A DNA stretch of 64,000 nucleotides, taken from positions 1-64,000 of the forward strand of contig NZ_JAHKRR010000001.1 in assembly GCF_018863395.1 (NCBI RefSeq), written 5' to 3'. Of the stretch, positions 40,885 to 49,498 are shown piece after piece; position 1 is the first letter of the stretch; the number at the start of each line of letters is the position of its first letter. The position numbers and the translations under genes were made by a program. Under the pieces are notes generated by a model, which saw only the letters and a program-made list of their open reading frames with translations, searched no databases and had not been told where the DNA came from. Origin of the DNA: Sinomicrobium weinanense (lineage in GTDB: Bacteria; Bacteroidota; Bacteroidia; Flavobacteriales; Flavobacteriaceae).

Positions 40885-41859
40885 ATGACAAAATCTTCGG
40901 AAAACATAAAACTGGGCATTTTTGTAATAGCAGGCATTCTTTTCCTGCTCATAGCTGCCTACCTGATCGGTAACAACCAGAACCTGTTTAGCAAAACCTT
41001 TACTGTTACTGCCGTTTTTTCCAATGTCAACGGCTTACAGAAGGGCAATAACGTACGCTTTTCCGGGATCGACGCAGGGACCGTAAAAGCCATTGAAATG
41101 GAGAACGATACCGCTATCCGAGTAGCCATGGCCATCGATGAAAAAATACAGGGGTACATTAAAAAAGATGCGGTGGCGACCATAGGTTCTGACGGACTTG
41201 TAGGCAATATGGTCGTTAACATTATCCCGGGGAAGAATGCGTCGGGGCATGTGAAGGACGGTGATGAAATACCGTCTTACAGCAGGATAGGAGCGGATGA
41301 TATACTGAATACACTGAGTGTCACCAACGAAAATGCGGCATTGCTTACCGCCGATCTTTTAAAGGTAACCCACGCGCTCACCCAGGGAAAGGGAACCCTG
41401 GGAAGATTGCTGAACGATACCGTGATGGCCGCCGACCTCCGGCAGACCATAGCCGGTTTGAAACACGCCGGGAAGCGTGCCAATAGCGTGGTGGGTAAAC
41501 TGGACCGTATACTGGAGGAAGTAAGTTTCGAAGAAAGTGTTGCGGGGGTACTGCTCAGCGATACCCTGGCCGCAGGAAGGATGAAAAACACCCTGGAACA
41601 CCTGGAAAGTTCGGCGATCACGATCAACCACACGGTTAAGGACCTGGATGCCCTGGTCGCGGAGATCAGGTATGGCGAGGGTGCACTGCATTACCTGGCT
41701 ACCGATACGGTTCTCGTCCGGCAACTGGAACAGACCATGCGGCATATAGAAGAAGGAACAGGCCGTTTTAACGAAAACATGGAAGCCCTGAAACACAATT
41801 TTTTGTTCCGGGGATATTTCCGGAAACTGGAAAGACAACGGGAAAAGAAGGGGGAATAA
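40885..41859 (+). CDS. mlaD: MlaD-type MCE-domain protein
   Basis: A 324-aa protein with one N-terminal membrane span (about 10-28) and an MCE domain (about 35-115; AVFSNVNGLQKGNNVRFSGIDAGTV, IGSDGLVGNMVVNI). A long helical tail (about 140-310) contains GKGTLGRLLND. MCE proteins form hexameric lipid conduits. The tail is longer than in E. coli MlaD and is like those of other Bacteroidota. It is the final gene of the mlaEFD unit. Confidence 0.92.
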   Translation: MTKSSENIKLGIFVIAGILFLLIAAYLIGNNQNLFSKTFTVTAVFSNVNGLQKGNNVRFSGIDAGTVKAIEMENDTAIRVAMAIDEKIQGYIKKDAVATIGSDGLVGNMVVNIIPGKNASGHVKDGDEIPSYSRIGADDILNTLSVTNENAALLTADLLKVTHALTQGKGTLGRLLNDTVMAADLRQTIAGLKHAGKRANSVVGKLDRILEEVSFEESVAGVLLSDTLAAGRMKNTLEHLESSAITINHTVKDLDALVAEIRYGEGALHYLATDTVLVRQLEQTMRHIEEGTGRFNENMEALKHNFLFRGYFRKLERQREKKGE

Positions 41860-41961
41860 TGCGACTTCGGTTTATATCAGACGGAAGAACCGCGGGTTAA
41901 CTTAACTCCGGTCGGGTCCAAGCGCGAAAGGGCTATCAATGACATGTTTTAGTCCGTGGTT

Positions 41962-42028
41962 CTCTGTGAATACTCAGTGTAACTTTGTGTAATCACTATT
42001 TCTCAGGATACACAAAGGGTCCACAGAG
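41962..42028. repeat. Nested inverted repeat after mlaD
   Basis: CTCTGTG (41962-41968) with CACAGAG (42022-42028), and CTTTGTGT (41983-41990) with ACACAAAG (42010-42017), form one two-part stem. It is a dyad of the type scattered between genes; no function is visible. Confidence 0.6.
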
Positions 42029-42093
42029 CTTCACAAAGATTTTATAGCCAGGATATTGGATCTTGTCTGAAATCGGACTCAGGTAGAAATAAG

Positions 42094-42129
42094 TTCTTCC
42101 GGACTCCGCCGGGGGCGGGTCCGGAAGAA
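42094..42129. terminator. Bidirectional terminator-like hairpin between mlaD and the glycosyltransferase
   Basis: TTCTTCCGGAC (42094-42104) pairs perfectly with GTCCGGAAGAA (42119-42129), loop 14 nt. It sits between two convergent units (mlaD and the gene ending at 42158) and could stop both. Confidence 0.65.
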
Positions 42130-42157
42130 TTTAGAGGAGTATAATACCGGAAATATT

Positions 42158-44470
42158 TTAATTGTTCCGGGCTATCAGGTCTCGCCGCTTGTCTGCAACA
42201 AACGGAATCCGTTTCAGGATGCGGGTCCTGGTCATCATGGGTATGAGTTTTGCCTCTTTTTCCCTTTTGTTGCTCTCCATGGTCAGCCTGGCCATAAGGT
42301 AACAGATGGTCGATTCCGCTCCCTGGTTTACATTGACACCATCTTTTTCAAGTCCGTCGTAACACCCCCCCGTAGCAGGGTTATACATGGTCTGGCTGAG
42401 GTGGTTTTTACCCAGGAACCAGTCAAATGCCCTGTTCATCATATCTTCATACTGGGCTATCCTGAAGGTCCTGTGAAAAATATCGAGTGTCTGTATGGTA
42501 TAGGATACATCAATGGGCTGTTCTCCGTAGGGGTGGGGAACCGTGTCTTTGACGAGCCACCCCTTGTTGGAGATGACCTTGAACTCGCCGTTTGCAAACA
42601 TTTTGGACAACAGGAAGTCGAGCGTTTCCACGGCGGTTCGTTTGCAGGCGAAGTCACCGGTGACCAGGTAGGTGTACAACAGGGCTTCGGGCAATATGCT
42701 GTTGGCATAGGTCATGTATTCTTCAAACCACTTCCAGTCTTTTACGGCGACCAGGTCGTAGCCGGAAATGAGGTTCCCGGCCAGTTTTTCTATTACGGGG
42801 ACAACATCATCGTCTCCCGAGGCCGAATAGTAGAGGAACAGGCCTTTGATCGTAAAACCGATAGCCCTGGGTGCCATGATATTTTTTATCCACCGCGTAC
42901 ATTTTAGCAGGCAGGTAGTCGCTTTGTTTACTACAACCTCGGGAAGGTATTCCTTATGAGAGATAACACTCCCCAGGGCCCATACGGCACGTGCATTGGA
43001 ATCCTCCAGGTTCACATAACTGTTCTTTATGTGTTCCCGGTTGTTTTCATCGATGTAATTTACGAAGGTCCCGCAGGGTTGCTGGCACCGTTCCACAAAG
43101 TCCAGGTACGTACGGATGTACCTGAGGTCGTCTTTATTACCATACAGCCTGAAGTGACTGCACAGGGCAATCAGGGCCCTCGCATTGTCATCGAGGGTGT
43201 AGCCCGAAGAAAGGTCGGGTTTATTCATTTTGGAAAACTGGATAATCCCGGTTGATGAGGTCATCCTTTTCAGGTGATCCAGTTTTACTTCGGGGTAATC
43301 AAAAGAGATCCTGCCGTGGTTATTGATATACCTGTTATAGGTGTTTACATGTTTTACGGCCACATTCTCCCAGGACGATTCCCTTGTTTTCAGGAACCCG
43401 GAAATCCCCATGGATATCCTTTTCGGGTAGTCTGCCAGCAACAGGTTGACCGCATCCGACAATTGTTCGGAATTTTCGATATCGATAAGAATACCGGCAT
43501 CGGGCGTGAGCACTTCCCGGGTATGTGGTATGGAGGTGGCCACTATGGGACAGGCACAGCTCATGGCATAGGAAAAAGTACCGCTGACCGCCTGGTTGGG
43601 GTCCCGGGAAGTAAACAGGTAAATATCGGTGGCCTTCAGGTATTCCAGCAGTTCGTCGATGGCCAGGTAGCGATCTATAAAAAGCACGTGGCGATACAGC
43701 TTCAGGTCTTCTACCATACTTTCCAGGTAATCGCGGTATCCGTCGGTATGGTTCCTGATGTTGTTGGGGTGTGTTTTCCCGATGATGAGGTAAAGTACGG
43801 AAGGATGGTGTTTAACGATCCCGGGCAGGGCCCTTAAAGCCGTTTCTATGCTCTTTCCCGGGCCCAGCAGGCCGAAAGTAGAAAGGATAATCCGGTTTTC
43901 CATACGGTATTTTTTCCGGGTCTCCTCCGGAAGAGCATATTCCACGATATGAGTGCCGTGGGGAACATATTCGATAGCGGTACCGGTTATACCGTAATCT
44001 TTCTCCAGTATTCTTGCCGACTGTGCGGTCATGACAAATATCACCGAGGCACGATGGCCCAGCGTCTTTACAAGCTGTTTCAGTTCCGGGCCCGGATCGG
44101 GAATAACACTGTGAAAGGTAAAGGCCACAGGTTTTTGCAGGACTTCGAGGAAATCGAGGAGGTAACTGCCGTAATTTCCCCGGAACAGCCCGAATTCGTG
44201 TTGTATGTGGACCAGTTCCACAAAGGGGTCCTCGTTGATTTTCCGGGCTACACGGCTGTAGTCTTCCCTGATCTCCGGGTTCAGGACGTAGGGAGTTTCC
44301 GGTGCCGGTTTTCGTTCGGCGGTGATATTGCATACCACGCATTCCACATTTTCCCCGAAAGAACGGTGAACGGAAGTGATAAGGTCGTTTGTATAAGTGG
44401 CAATGCCGCACTGGGTAGGCGGGAAGGTCGTTACGAATACTATCCTGGATTTTGACGTCAATGTCTTCAT
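42158..44470 (-). CDS. GT4-type glycosyltransferase with C-terminal helical (toroid-like) domain
   Basis: A 770-aa two-part protein. Residues about 8-385 are a GT-B fold glycosyltransferase group 1 domain: FPPTQCGIATYTNDL, HIQHEFGLFRGNYGSYLLD, STFGLLGPGKSIETALRAL, and SRDPNQAVSGTFSYAMSCACPIVAT as the donor-site region. Residues about 410-745 are a helical domain, with YTLDDNARALIALCSHFRLY and YVNLEDSNARAVWALG, resembling alpha/alpha-toroid glycosidase folds. The 3-bp gap to the GH130 gene implies joint work on one mannoside-type glycan. The product is unknown. Confidence 0.82.
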   Translation of the reverse strand: MKTLTSKSRIVFVTTFPPTQCGIATYTNDLITSVHRSFGENVECVVCNITAERKPAPETPYVLNPEIREDYSRVARKINEDPFVELVHIQHEFGLFRGNYGSYLLDFLEVLQKPVAFTFHSVIPDPGPELKQLVKTLGHRASVIFVMTAQSARILEKDYGITGTAIEYVPHGTHIVEYALPEETRKKYRMENRIILSTFGLLGPGKSIETALRALPGIVKHHPSVLYLIIGKTHPNNIRNHTDGYRDYLESMVEDLKLYRHVLFIDRYLAIDELLEYLKATDIYLFTSRDPNQAVSGTFSYAMSCACPIVATSIPHTREVLTPDAGILIDIENSEQLSDAVNLLLADYPKRISMGISGFLKTRESSWENVAVKHVNTYNRYINNHGRISFDYPEVKLDHLKRMTSSTGIIQFSKMNKPDLSSGYTLDDNARALIALCSHFRLYGNKDDLRYIRTYLDFVERCQQPCGTFVNYIDENNREHIKNSYVNLEDSNARAVWALGSVISHKEYLPEVVVNKATTCLLKCTRWIKNIMAPRAIGFTIKGLFLYYSASGDDDVVPVIEKLAGNLISGYDLVAVKDWKWFEEYMTYANSILPEALLYTYLVTGDFACKRTAVETLDFLLSKMFANGEFKVISNKGWLVKDTVPHPYGEQPIDVSYTIQTLDIFHRTFRIAQYEDMMNRAFDWFLGKNHLSQTMYNPATGGCYDGLEKDGVNVNQGAESTICYLMARLTMESNKREKEAKLIPMMTRTRILKRIPFVADKRRDLIARNN

Positions 44471-44473
44471 GGT

Positions 44474-45511
44474 TCATTTACTTTTAAGTTTTTGCAATAA
44501 GCTGTTAATGTCTACCGAAGCTGCGGCGACCCGGCAATCGGCAGCGCCGTAATAGATGTAGAGTTCGTCCCCGAAGCGCGCCGTTCCCGTGGGAAAGACC
44601 ACATTGTCAACCGTTCCTTTCTTTTCCCAGGGCAGGGTGGGCGAGAACAGGGGGGACCGCAGCCGCCCGATGACCTTTTTAGGGTTTTCCAGGTCCAGCA
44701 ATACGGCACAGGCGTGGTAGATATATCCCTCACGGACGAATTGTGCGGAATGATAAATAACAAGCCAGCCCTCTTCGGTCTCTACGGGTGGGCAGCCCGC
44801 CCCGATATGACCGTTTTCGTGTTTGTACCTGGGATATAGTATAATGTGCTTTTTCAGGTTGGAAATATACCGGGCCCAGAATTCGGAAGTAAGCTCCGAA
44901 GGATCTTCGAAATACAGCAACTGAATGGAAGGGTATAACCGGTGAAGTACAGTGAGCTTTCCGTTGATCCGTTTCGGAAAGAATACGATGTTCTTGTCCC
45001 ATACGTGAATGGTGCCCTTGACCAGGTTGGAGAGGTTATACCGCGTGAAAAAATTGTAAAACATCATGTGTGTGATATTTATTTTTCTGACGTTTTTTTT
45101 CATGAGGGCAGAACACTCTTCAAGAGTAAACCGGGGGGTGATGATCCCTTTCCTTTCGAAATGGCGAAGGTCCCGGGAGGTAGCATATGCCCCGAAGACA
45201 TTAATACCGTCATAAGCGGTATAGGCCAGGTAATACGTATCATCTATTTTGGTGATGCGCGGATCTTCGGTACCCTGGAACTCATAGCTTTTTTCCGGGA
45301 AAAAAACAGGTGCCGGAGAACGTTCCACGATATTTAGCGGGCCGTGGAGCTTACAATAGCCCAGGCTCGAAAAATTGCCTTTTCTCACGGCCCTGTAAAA
45401 CATGTGTACGGTATTGCCTTCCTTCACGATAGCCGGGTTAAAAACCCCTTCGTTCTCAAAACTGTTATCGGTTTTTTCCAGCAAGACCCCGTGTTTGGTT
45501 ACTAAAGTCAT
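44474..45511 (-). CDS. GH130 family beta-mannoside phosphorylase/hydrolase-like protein
   Basis: A 345-aa five-bladed propeller enzyme. The ATG at 45511 (MTLVTKHGVLLEK) is chosen since longer in-frame starts would include the promoter at 45543-45585 and give a non-native hydrophobic N-terminus. Motifs: GTEDPRITKIDDTYYLAYTAYD, which holds the catalytic Asp, and IGAGCPPVETEEGWLVIYHS near 260. GH130 enzymes make or break beta-mannosides by phosphorolysis. It is paired with the glycosyltransferase, probably for an intracellular storage or protective glycan. Confidence 0.88.
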   Translation of the reverse strand: MTLVTKHGVLLEKTDNSFENEGVFNPAIVKEGNTVHMFYRAVRKGNFSSLGYCKLHGPLNIVERSPAPVFFPEKSYEFQGTEDPRITKIDDTYYLAYTAYDGINVFGAYATSRDLRHFERKGIITPRFTLEECSALMKKNVRKINITHMMFYNFFTRYNLSNLVKGTIHVWDKNIVFFPKRINGKLTVLHRLYPSIQLLYFEDPSELTSEFWARYISNLKKHIILYPRYKHENGHIGAGCPPVETEEGWLVIYHSAQFVREGYIYHACAVLLDLENPKKVIGRLRSPLFSPTLPWEKKGTVDNVVFPTGTARFGDELYIYYGAADCRVAAASVDINSLLQKLKSK

Positions 45512-45542
45512 TTTTTTGTCTACTATATTGTTAATTTTCAAG

Positions 45543-45585
45543 CCAAAATAGGATGTGCCAACGAGGTATAAAATGATTAAAATCA
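45543..45585 (-). promoter_or_regulatory. Crp/Fnr-type box TGATTAAAATCA (45574-45585), leftward promoter
   Basis: On the minus strand the octamer is TATTTTGG (45550-45543), at the fixed distance. It drives the GH130-glycosyltransferase pair. Confidence 0.75.
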
Positions 45586-45605
45586 TCAGCAGGGCAGGAG
45601 GCGGT

Positions 45606-45648
45606 TGATATTTATCATGGAAATCGGGGACAACAGTAACTAACTTTC
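45606..45648 (+). promoter_or_regulatory. Crp/Fnr-type box TGATATTTATCA (45606-45617) with -7 TAACTTTC
   Basis: Faces right, 20 bp from the leftward box, with its octamer at 45641-45648. It drives the stress protein at 45683. Confidence 0.75.
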
Positions 45649-45682
45649 GGAAATTCAGAAACAATACAAATTCAACAGACCC

Positions 45683-46519
45683 ATGAAGAAAATTATCGTC
45701 CCTACGGATTTTTCGGAATGTTCCGAATACGCATTAAGGGCCGCGGCGGATATCGCCCGGGAAAAAGGGGCGGGGATCGTCCTGTTCCATATGGTAGGGG
45801 TGTCCGCAGCCGTCCTGGCCAAGGATGAATCGCAGGAATACGCGGAAGCCATGTACTATATGAAGCTGGCCCGGAAAAAATTTGACGGGTTGCTGTCCGA
45901 AGACTATTTAAAAGGGATAAGCACAGAGGAAGTGGTGCAGAACTACAAGGATTTTTCGGAAATAAACCAGGTAGCCAAGGAAAAAGGGGCAGATCTCATT
46001 GTCATGGGATCTCACGGTACCGGGGCAATATCAGGCCTGTTTGTAGGGTCCAACACGGAAAAGGTAGTGCGGAACTCGGACACCCCGGTACTGGTGCTTA
46101 AAAAACCGGTGAAAAAGTTTAAAATGGAAAAAGTGGTCTTTGCCTGCGATTTTGAACTGGAAAGCATTCATGTATACAGGAAGGCCATGCGTTTTTTTGA
46201 TACTTTTCAAAGTGAGGTCAGCCTGGTTTATGTGAATCTCCCCGGAGAAGGGTTCAGGGATTCCGTGGAATTCGACGAAAAGGTCGAGGATTTTTTATAC
46301 CATGCCGAGGGAAGTTTAAAGCACCGGGAAAAAGTACACTTCCGGAATGCCTATGCCAAAGAGGAAGGGATTTACGCTTTTGCCGAAAAGATCGGGGCCG
46401 ACCTTATTGCCATCCCTACCCACGGAAGAAAAGGATTGTCGCATTTTTTCAGGGGCAGCCTGGCCGAAGATATGGCCAACCGCGCCCGGTTTCCCGTAAT
46501 GACGTTTAAAATATACTGA
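45683..46519 (+). CDS. Universal stress protein, two-domain, both motifs intact
   Basis: A 278-aa tandem UspA protein beginning MKKIIVPTDFSECSEYALRA. The first domain has GSHGTGAISGLFVGSNTEKV (about 111-130). The second keeps a G-x2-G-type motif, THGRKGLSHFFRGSLAED, near the end. This makes it more complete than the copies at 33244, 49499 and 52455, whose second halves are degenerate. It shares a divergent intergenic region, with one box per direction, with the GH130 gene. Confidence 0.93.
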   Translation: MKKIIVPTDFSECSEYALRAAADIAREKGAGIVLFHMVGVSAAVLAKDESQEYAEAMYYMKLARKKFDGLLSEDYLKGISTEEVVQNYKDFSEINQVAKEKGADLIVMGSHGTGAISGLFVGSNTEKVVRNSDTPVLVLKKPVKKFKMEKVVFACDFELESIHVYRKAMRFFDTFQSEVSLVYVNLPGEGFRDSVEFDEKVEDFLYHAEGSLKHREKVHFRNAYAKEEGIYAFAEKIGADLIAIPTHGRKGLSHFFRGSLAEDMANRARFPVMTFKIY

Positions 46520-46605
46520 TTGTTTCGGGTGAAGAATAACCAGGGGAGATTTTATGGTGTCTGTAACCCTTTACCTTAAAAAATACGGGGTGACCAAAAT
46601 AATGC

Positions 46606-46902
46606 TCAGGCGTTGAGAATGCGGGTCAGTAAATCATTTTTTTGTAAAATCCCCGAATGTCTCCACAACAGCTTTCCCCGTTTAAACAATATCAGCGTTG
46701 GTACCCCTCTTACATCATACCGGGCAGATAACGGCCGGTTTTTATCCACATTGACCTTAACGATCTGTACATGGTCTCCCACAAGATCTTTGACCTCCTT
46801 TAATACGGGGGCAAACACCTTACAGGGATTGCACCAATCCGCATAAAAATCCACAAGGACCGGCTTCTCCGAATTTATGAGGGTGTTAAAGTTGGCTTTC
46901 AT
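46606..46902 (-). CDS. trxA: Thioredoxin
   Basis: A 98-aa thioredoxin with active site W-C24-N-P-C27-K; note NP instead of the usual GP. It retains FYADWCNPCK, the cis-proline GVPTLILFK and a normal fold length. The ATG at 46902 is chosen because longer in-frame starts would extend towards the promoter at 46943-46985. It reduces protein disulfides in the cytoplasm. The symbol is by family; several paralogues are likely in the genome. Confidence 0.9.
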   Translation of the reverse strand: MKANFNTLINSEKPVLVDFYADWCNPCKVFAPVLKEVKDLVGDHVQIVKVNVDKNRPLSARYDVRGVPTLILFKRGKLLWRHSGILQKNDLLTRILNA

Positions 46903-46942
46903 AGGTTTTGTTATATTTTGTATATTTGTTTGTAATAGAATG

Positions 46943-46985
46943 TAAAAATATAGCAAGATATCGGTTATCTATATGACTTATGTCA
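46943..46985 (-). promoter_or_regulatory. Crp/Fnr-type box TGACTTATGTCA (46974-46985), leftward promoter for thioredoxin
   Basis: On the minus strand the octamer is TATTTTTA (46950-46943), at the fixed distance. The plus-strand octamer position is a poor match, so the box probably serves thioredoxin rather than the kinase gene. Confidence 0.65.
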
Positions 46986-47064
46986 GTGTTGAGGGTACTC
47001 TTCGTCCGTTAACTGAATTTAATATACTGTCCCGGGAATAAAAACTGTCTAATTTCAGGAAACC

Positions 47065-48303
47065 ATGAAATTTTTCCAGCAGGAAGAAGATATATTCAGT
47101 ATTCTTTTGGAAACCATTTCCGAAGGGATCCTGGTAGTGGACGGCAAAAAGAACATTGTGGCTATCAATTCCCCCCTGGAGGGCATGTTCGGGTATAAAG
47201 AGGACGAATTGCTGGGGAAAAGCATCGACATACTGATCCCCGATCACTACAAGCACAGCCACAACGAACATTTCAGGAACTATTATGCCAGGTCCAGCAA
47301 AAGGAAAATGGCTGCGGGACGGAACCTATGGGGTATACGGAAAGACGGGACCCAGCTGCCCGTGGAAATCGGTCTCAACCCGTTTACCATTTACGGTAAG
47401 AAGTTTATCATTGCCCTGGTGATGGACGTTAGCCTGAGCCGGGAGGCCGAAAACAAGATACGCCACCTCAATGAAGAGCTGGAAGAAAAGGTAAAGCTGC
47501 GTACCGGGGAGCTCCGGGAATCCGTAAAACAGCTCGAAAAGGAAATAAAACGGCGGAAAGATGCCGAAAACAAGATCAAGAATGCCTTGCAGAGGGAAAA
47601 GGAGCTCAATGACCTGAAGACCAAATTCCTGTCGCTGGTCTCCCACGAGTTTAAAACCCCCCTGAGCAATGTCCTGGTCTCTGCTACCCTGATCGGGAAA
47701 TACACCGAGGCCGAACAACAGGAAAAAAGGGAAAAACACCTGGAGACCATAAAGAACAAGGTGCGTTACCTGAACAATATTTTAAATGATTTTCTGTCGG
47801 TAGAACGGATAGACTCGGGCAAGGTACAGTATAAATACGCCCCCTTTAACATCAGCCGCGTATTTAACGAGGTGATCTACGATGCCAATATGCTGCTAAA
47901 GACCGGGCAGAAGATCAATTTTCCGAAGGATGTGGATGATTATATCCTCTTCCAGGATGAAAAAATACTCGAGCTTATCCTGTCCAACCTGGTGCGGAAC
48001 TCCATAAAGTATTCGCCCGAGCATGCAGTTATCGACATTGAAGTAAGACCAGGCCGGGAAATGTTTGTTTTTAGTGTCAGGGACCAGGGGATAGGCATCC
48101 CCGAAGAAGACCAGAAATATATTTTTACGCGCTACTTCCGGGCAAAAAACGCCCTGATAGACCAAGGTACCGGTATAGGGCTTAACATAGTAAAGAGTCA
48201 CCTGGAAAACCTGGACGGGGAGATCAGTTTTGTCAGCGAAGAAGGAAAAGGAACAACATTTACAGTCAAACTACCTAACCATGAAAACGATTTTGCTCAT
48301 TGA
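47065..48303 (+). CDS. FixL-like PAS sensor histidine kinase, copy 2
   Basis: A 412-aa paralogue of 30621-31859, aligned end to end without gaps as far as I checked by eye. The PAS domain again keeps H66 (KHSHNEHF) and R86 (MAAGRNLWG), the positions that match the FixL proximal heme histidine and the conserved arginine. HisKA: SLVSHEFKTPL with H194; ATPase boxes LSNLVRNSIKYSP, DQGIGIPEED and GTGIGLNIVKSH. It overlaps its response regulator gene by 23 bp, exactly as copy 1 does. Divergence is spread along the protein, so the duplication is not recent. Confidence 0.9.
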   Translation: MKFFQQEEDIFSILLETISEGILVVDGKKNIVAINSPLEGMFGYKEDELLGKSIDILIPDHYKHSHNEHFRNYYARSSKRKMAAGRNLWGIRKDGTQLPVEIGLNPFTIYGKKFIIALVMDVSLSREAENKIRHLNEELEEKVKLRTGELRESVKQLEKEIKRRKDAENKIKNALQREKELNDLKTKFLSLVSHEFKTPLSNVLVSATLIGKYTEAEQQEKREKHLETIKNKVRYLNNILNDFLSVERIDSGKVQYKYAPFNISRVFNEVIYDANMLLKTGQKINFPKDVDDYILFQDEKILELILSNLVRNSIKYSPEHAVIDIEVRPGREMFVFSVRDQGIGIPEEDQKYIFTRYFRAKNALIDQGTGIGLNIVKSHLENLDGEISFVSEEGKGTTFTVKLPNHENDFAH

Positions 48304-49330
48304 AGACGACCCCGTATTAAGGGAAAGCACGGCAGAATTGCTGGAGCTTTCGGGTTACAAGGTAATAACAGCACCCCATGGCAGAAAAGGAGTGACCCTG
48401 GCCAAAGAAAAACTCCCCGATATTATTGTGTGTGACATCATGATGCCCGAACTGGACGGGTATGGCGTGCTGGATGAATTGTCGGGCGATAAAAATACCC
48501 GGCAGATCCCCTTTATTTTCCTGTCGGCCAAGACCGAGCGCAGGGAGGTGCGTAAAGGGATGGACCTCGGGGCAGATGATTACCTGACCAAACCCTTTGA
48601 GGAAGCCGAACTTACCAGTGCCATAGAAAGCAGGCTGGCCAAAGTATCCATTCTGAAAGAAGTGGTTTCGGAGAACAACGCTTCCCGGGAACCCGAAGAC
48701 GATATCCTGAATATCAACGAACTCAAGAATTTCTTTTTCGACGAGGGGGAATATCTTACTTTCGAAGAAGGCGATCTAATTTATTCGGAAGGCAATCACT
48801 CCAATTATATTTTCCTGATCGAAGAAGGAATGGTAAAGACCCACAGGATCGAGGAATACGGCAAGGAGCTGATTACCAGTATCAGTAAAGACGACGACTT
48901 TTTCGGTTATTATTCCTTTATCCAGAATACCCCCTATAAAGAATCGGCCACGGCATTGAAGAAGACAAACCTGTACGGGGTGCGGAAAGATACTTTTGCC
49001 GAAATACTCCGGAGCAACCATAAACTGGCCATAGAACTGGTGGAATTTCTTGCAGAAGACCTGGCAGGAGTTAAAGAACAATTGCTGCAAATGGCCTATG
49101 GCTCGGTACGAAAGAAGACGGCAAATACCATACACCGTTTTGTGGAGAAATTACAAAGGCGTACGGACGAAGGTATTAGGATCTCCCGTAACGACCTGGC
49201 CAGCGTGGCCGGGATCGCCCCGGAGAGCTTTATCCGAACCCTTTCCGAATTCAAAAAGGAGGGCCTTATAGCCATAGAAGGCCGGAACATTAAGGTGCTC
49301 AATATCGAAGGCCTGCAGAACATGAGCTGA
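48281..49330 (+). CDS. Response regulator with receiver fused to a Crp-type DNA-binding module, copy 2
   Basis: A 349-aa protein, the same length as copy 1. Receiver with D9-D10 and D52 (VCDIMMPELDG), Crp-type beta roll (FEEGDLIYSEGNHSNYIFLI in part), and winged helix with the same PESFIRTL recognition helix, so both copies should read the same DNA. The ATG at 48281 matches copy 1. Sequence changes are mostly in the linker (about 120-140) and in the C-terminal wing. It may differ from copy 1 in signal threshold rather than targets. Confidence 0.92.
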   Translation: MKTILLIEDDPVLRESTAELLELSGYKVITAPHGRKGVTLAKEKLPDIIVCDIMMPELDGYGVLDELSGDKNTRQIPFIFLSAKTERREVRKGMDLGADDYLTKPFEEAELTSAIESRLAKVSILKEVVSENNASREPEDDILNINELKNFFFDEGEYLTFEEGDLIYSEGNHSNYIFLIEEGMVKTHRIEEYGKELITSISKDDDFFGYYSFIQNTPYKESATALKKTNLYGVRKDTFAEILRSNHKLAIELVEFLAEDLAGVKEQLLQMAYGSVRKKTANTIHRFVEKLQRRTDEGIRISRNDLASVAGIAPESFIRTLSEFKKEGLIAIEGRNIKVLNIEGLQNMS

Positions 49331-49434
49331 TTGATCTTAAAGTTAGGGGGAATGAGGTATTAAGTTATCGGGTTTATTCGTAAACCTGACGAACGGAATA
49401 ACCGGATAATCGGGGAGGGATTGTGTCTAAAATT

Positions 49435-49477
49435 GATATTTATCATGTTTTCTTTTTACACGGCGGTATACTTTTGC
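49435..49477 (+). promoter_or_regulatory. Crp/Fnr-type box TGATATTTATCA (49435-49446) with -7 TACTTTTG
   Basis: Identical box and octamer (49470-49477) to those before the paralogous stress gene at 33244, but with a leader of only about 15 nt. Confidence 0.85.
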
Positions 49478-49498
49478 CGTAGTAAGATGTAAATTATG

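Noticed and set aside
45512-45664. N-terminal membrane extension of the GH130 protein
   Set aside because: The extra 51 codons overlap two promoter boxes (45574 and 45606); the family start is at the ATG at 45511.
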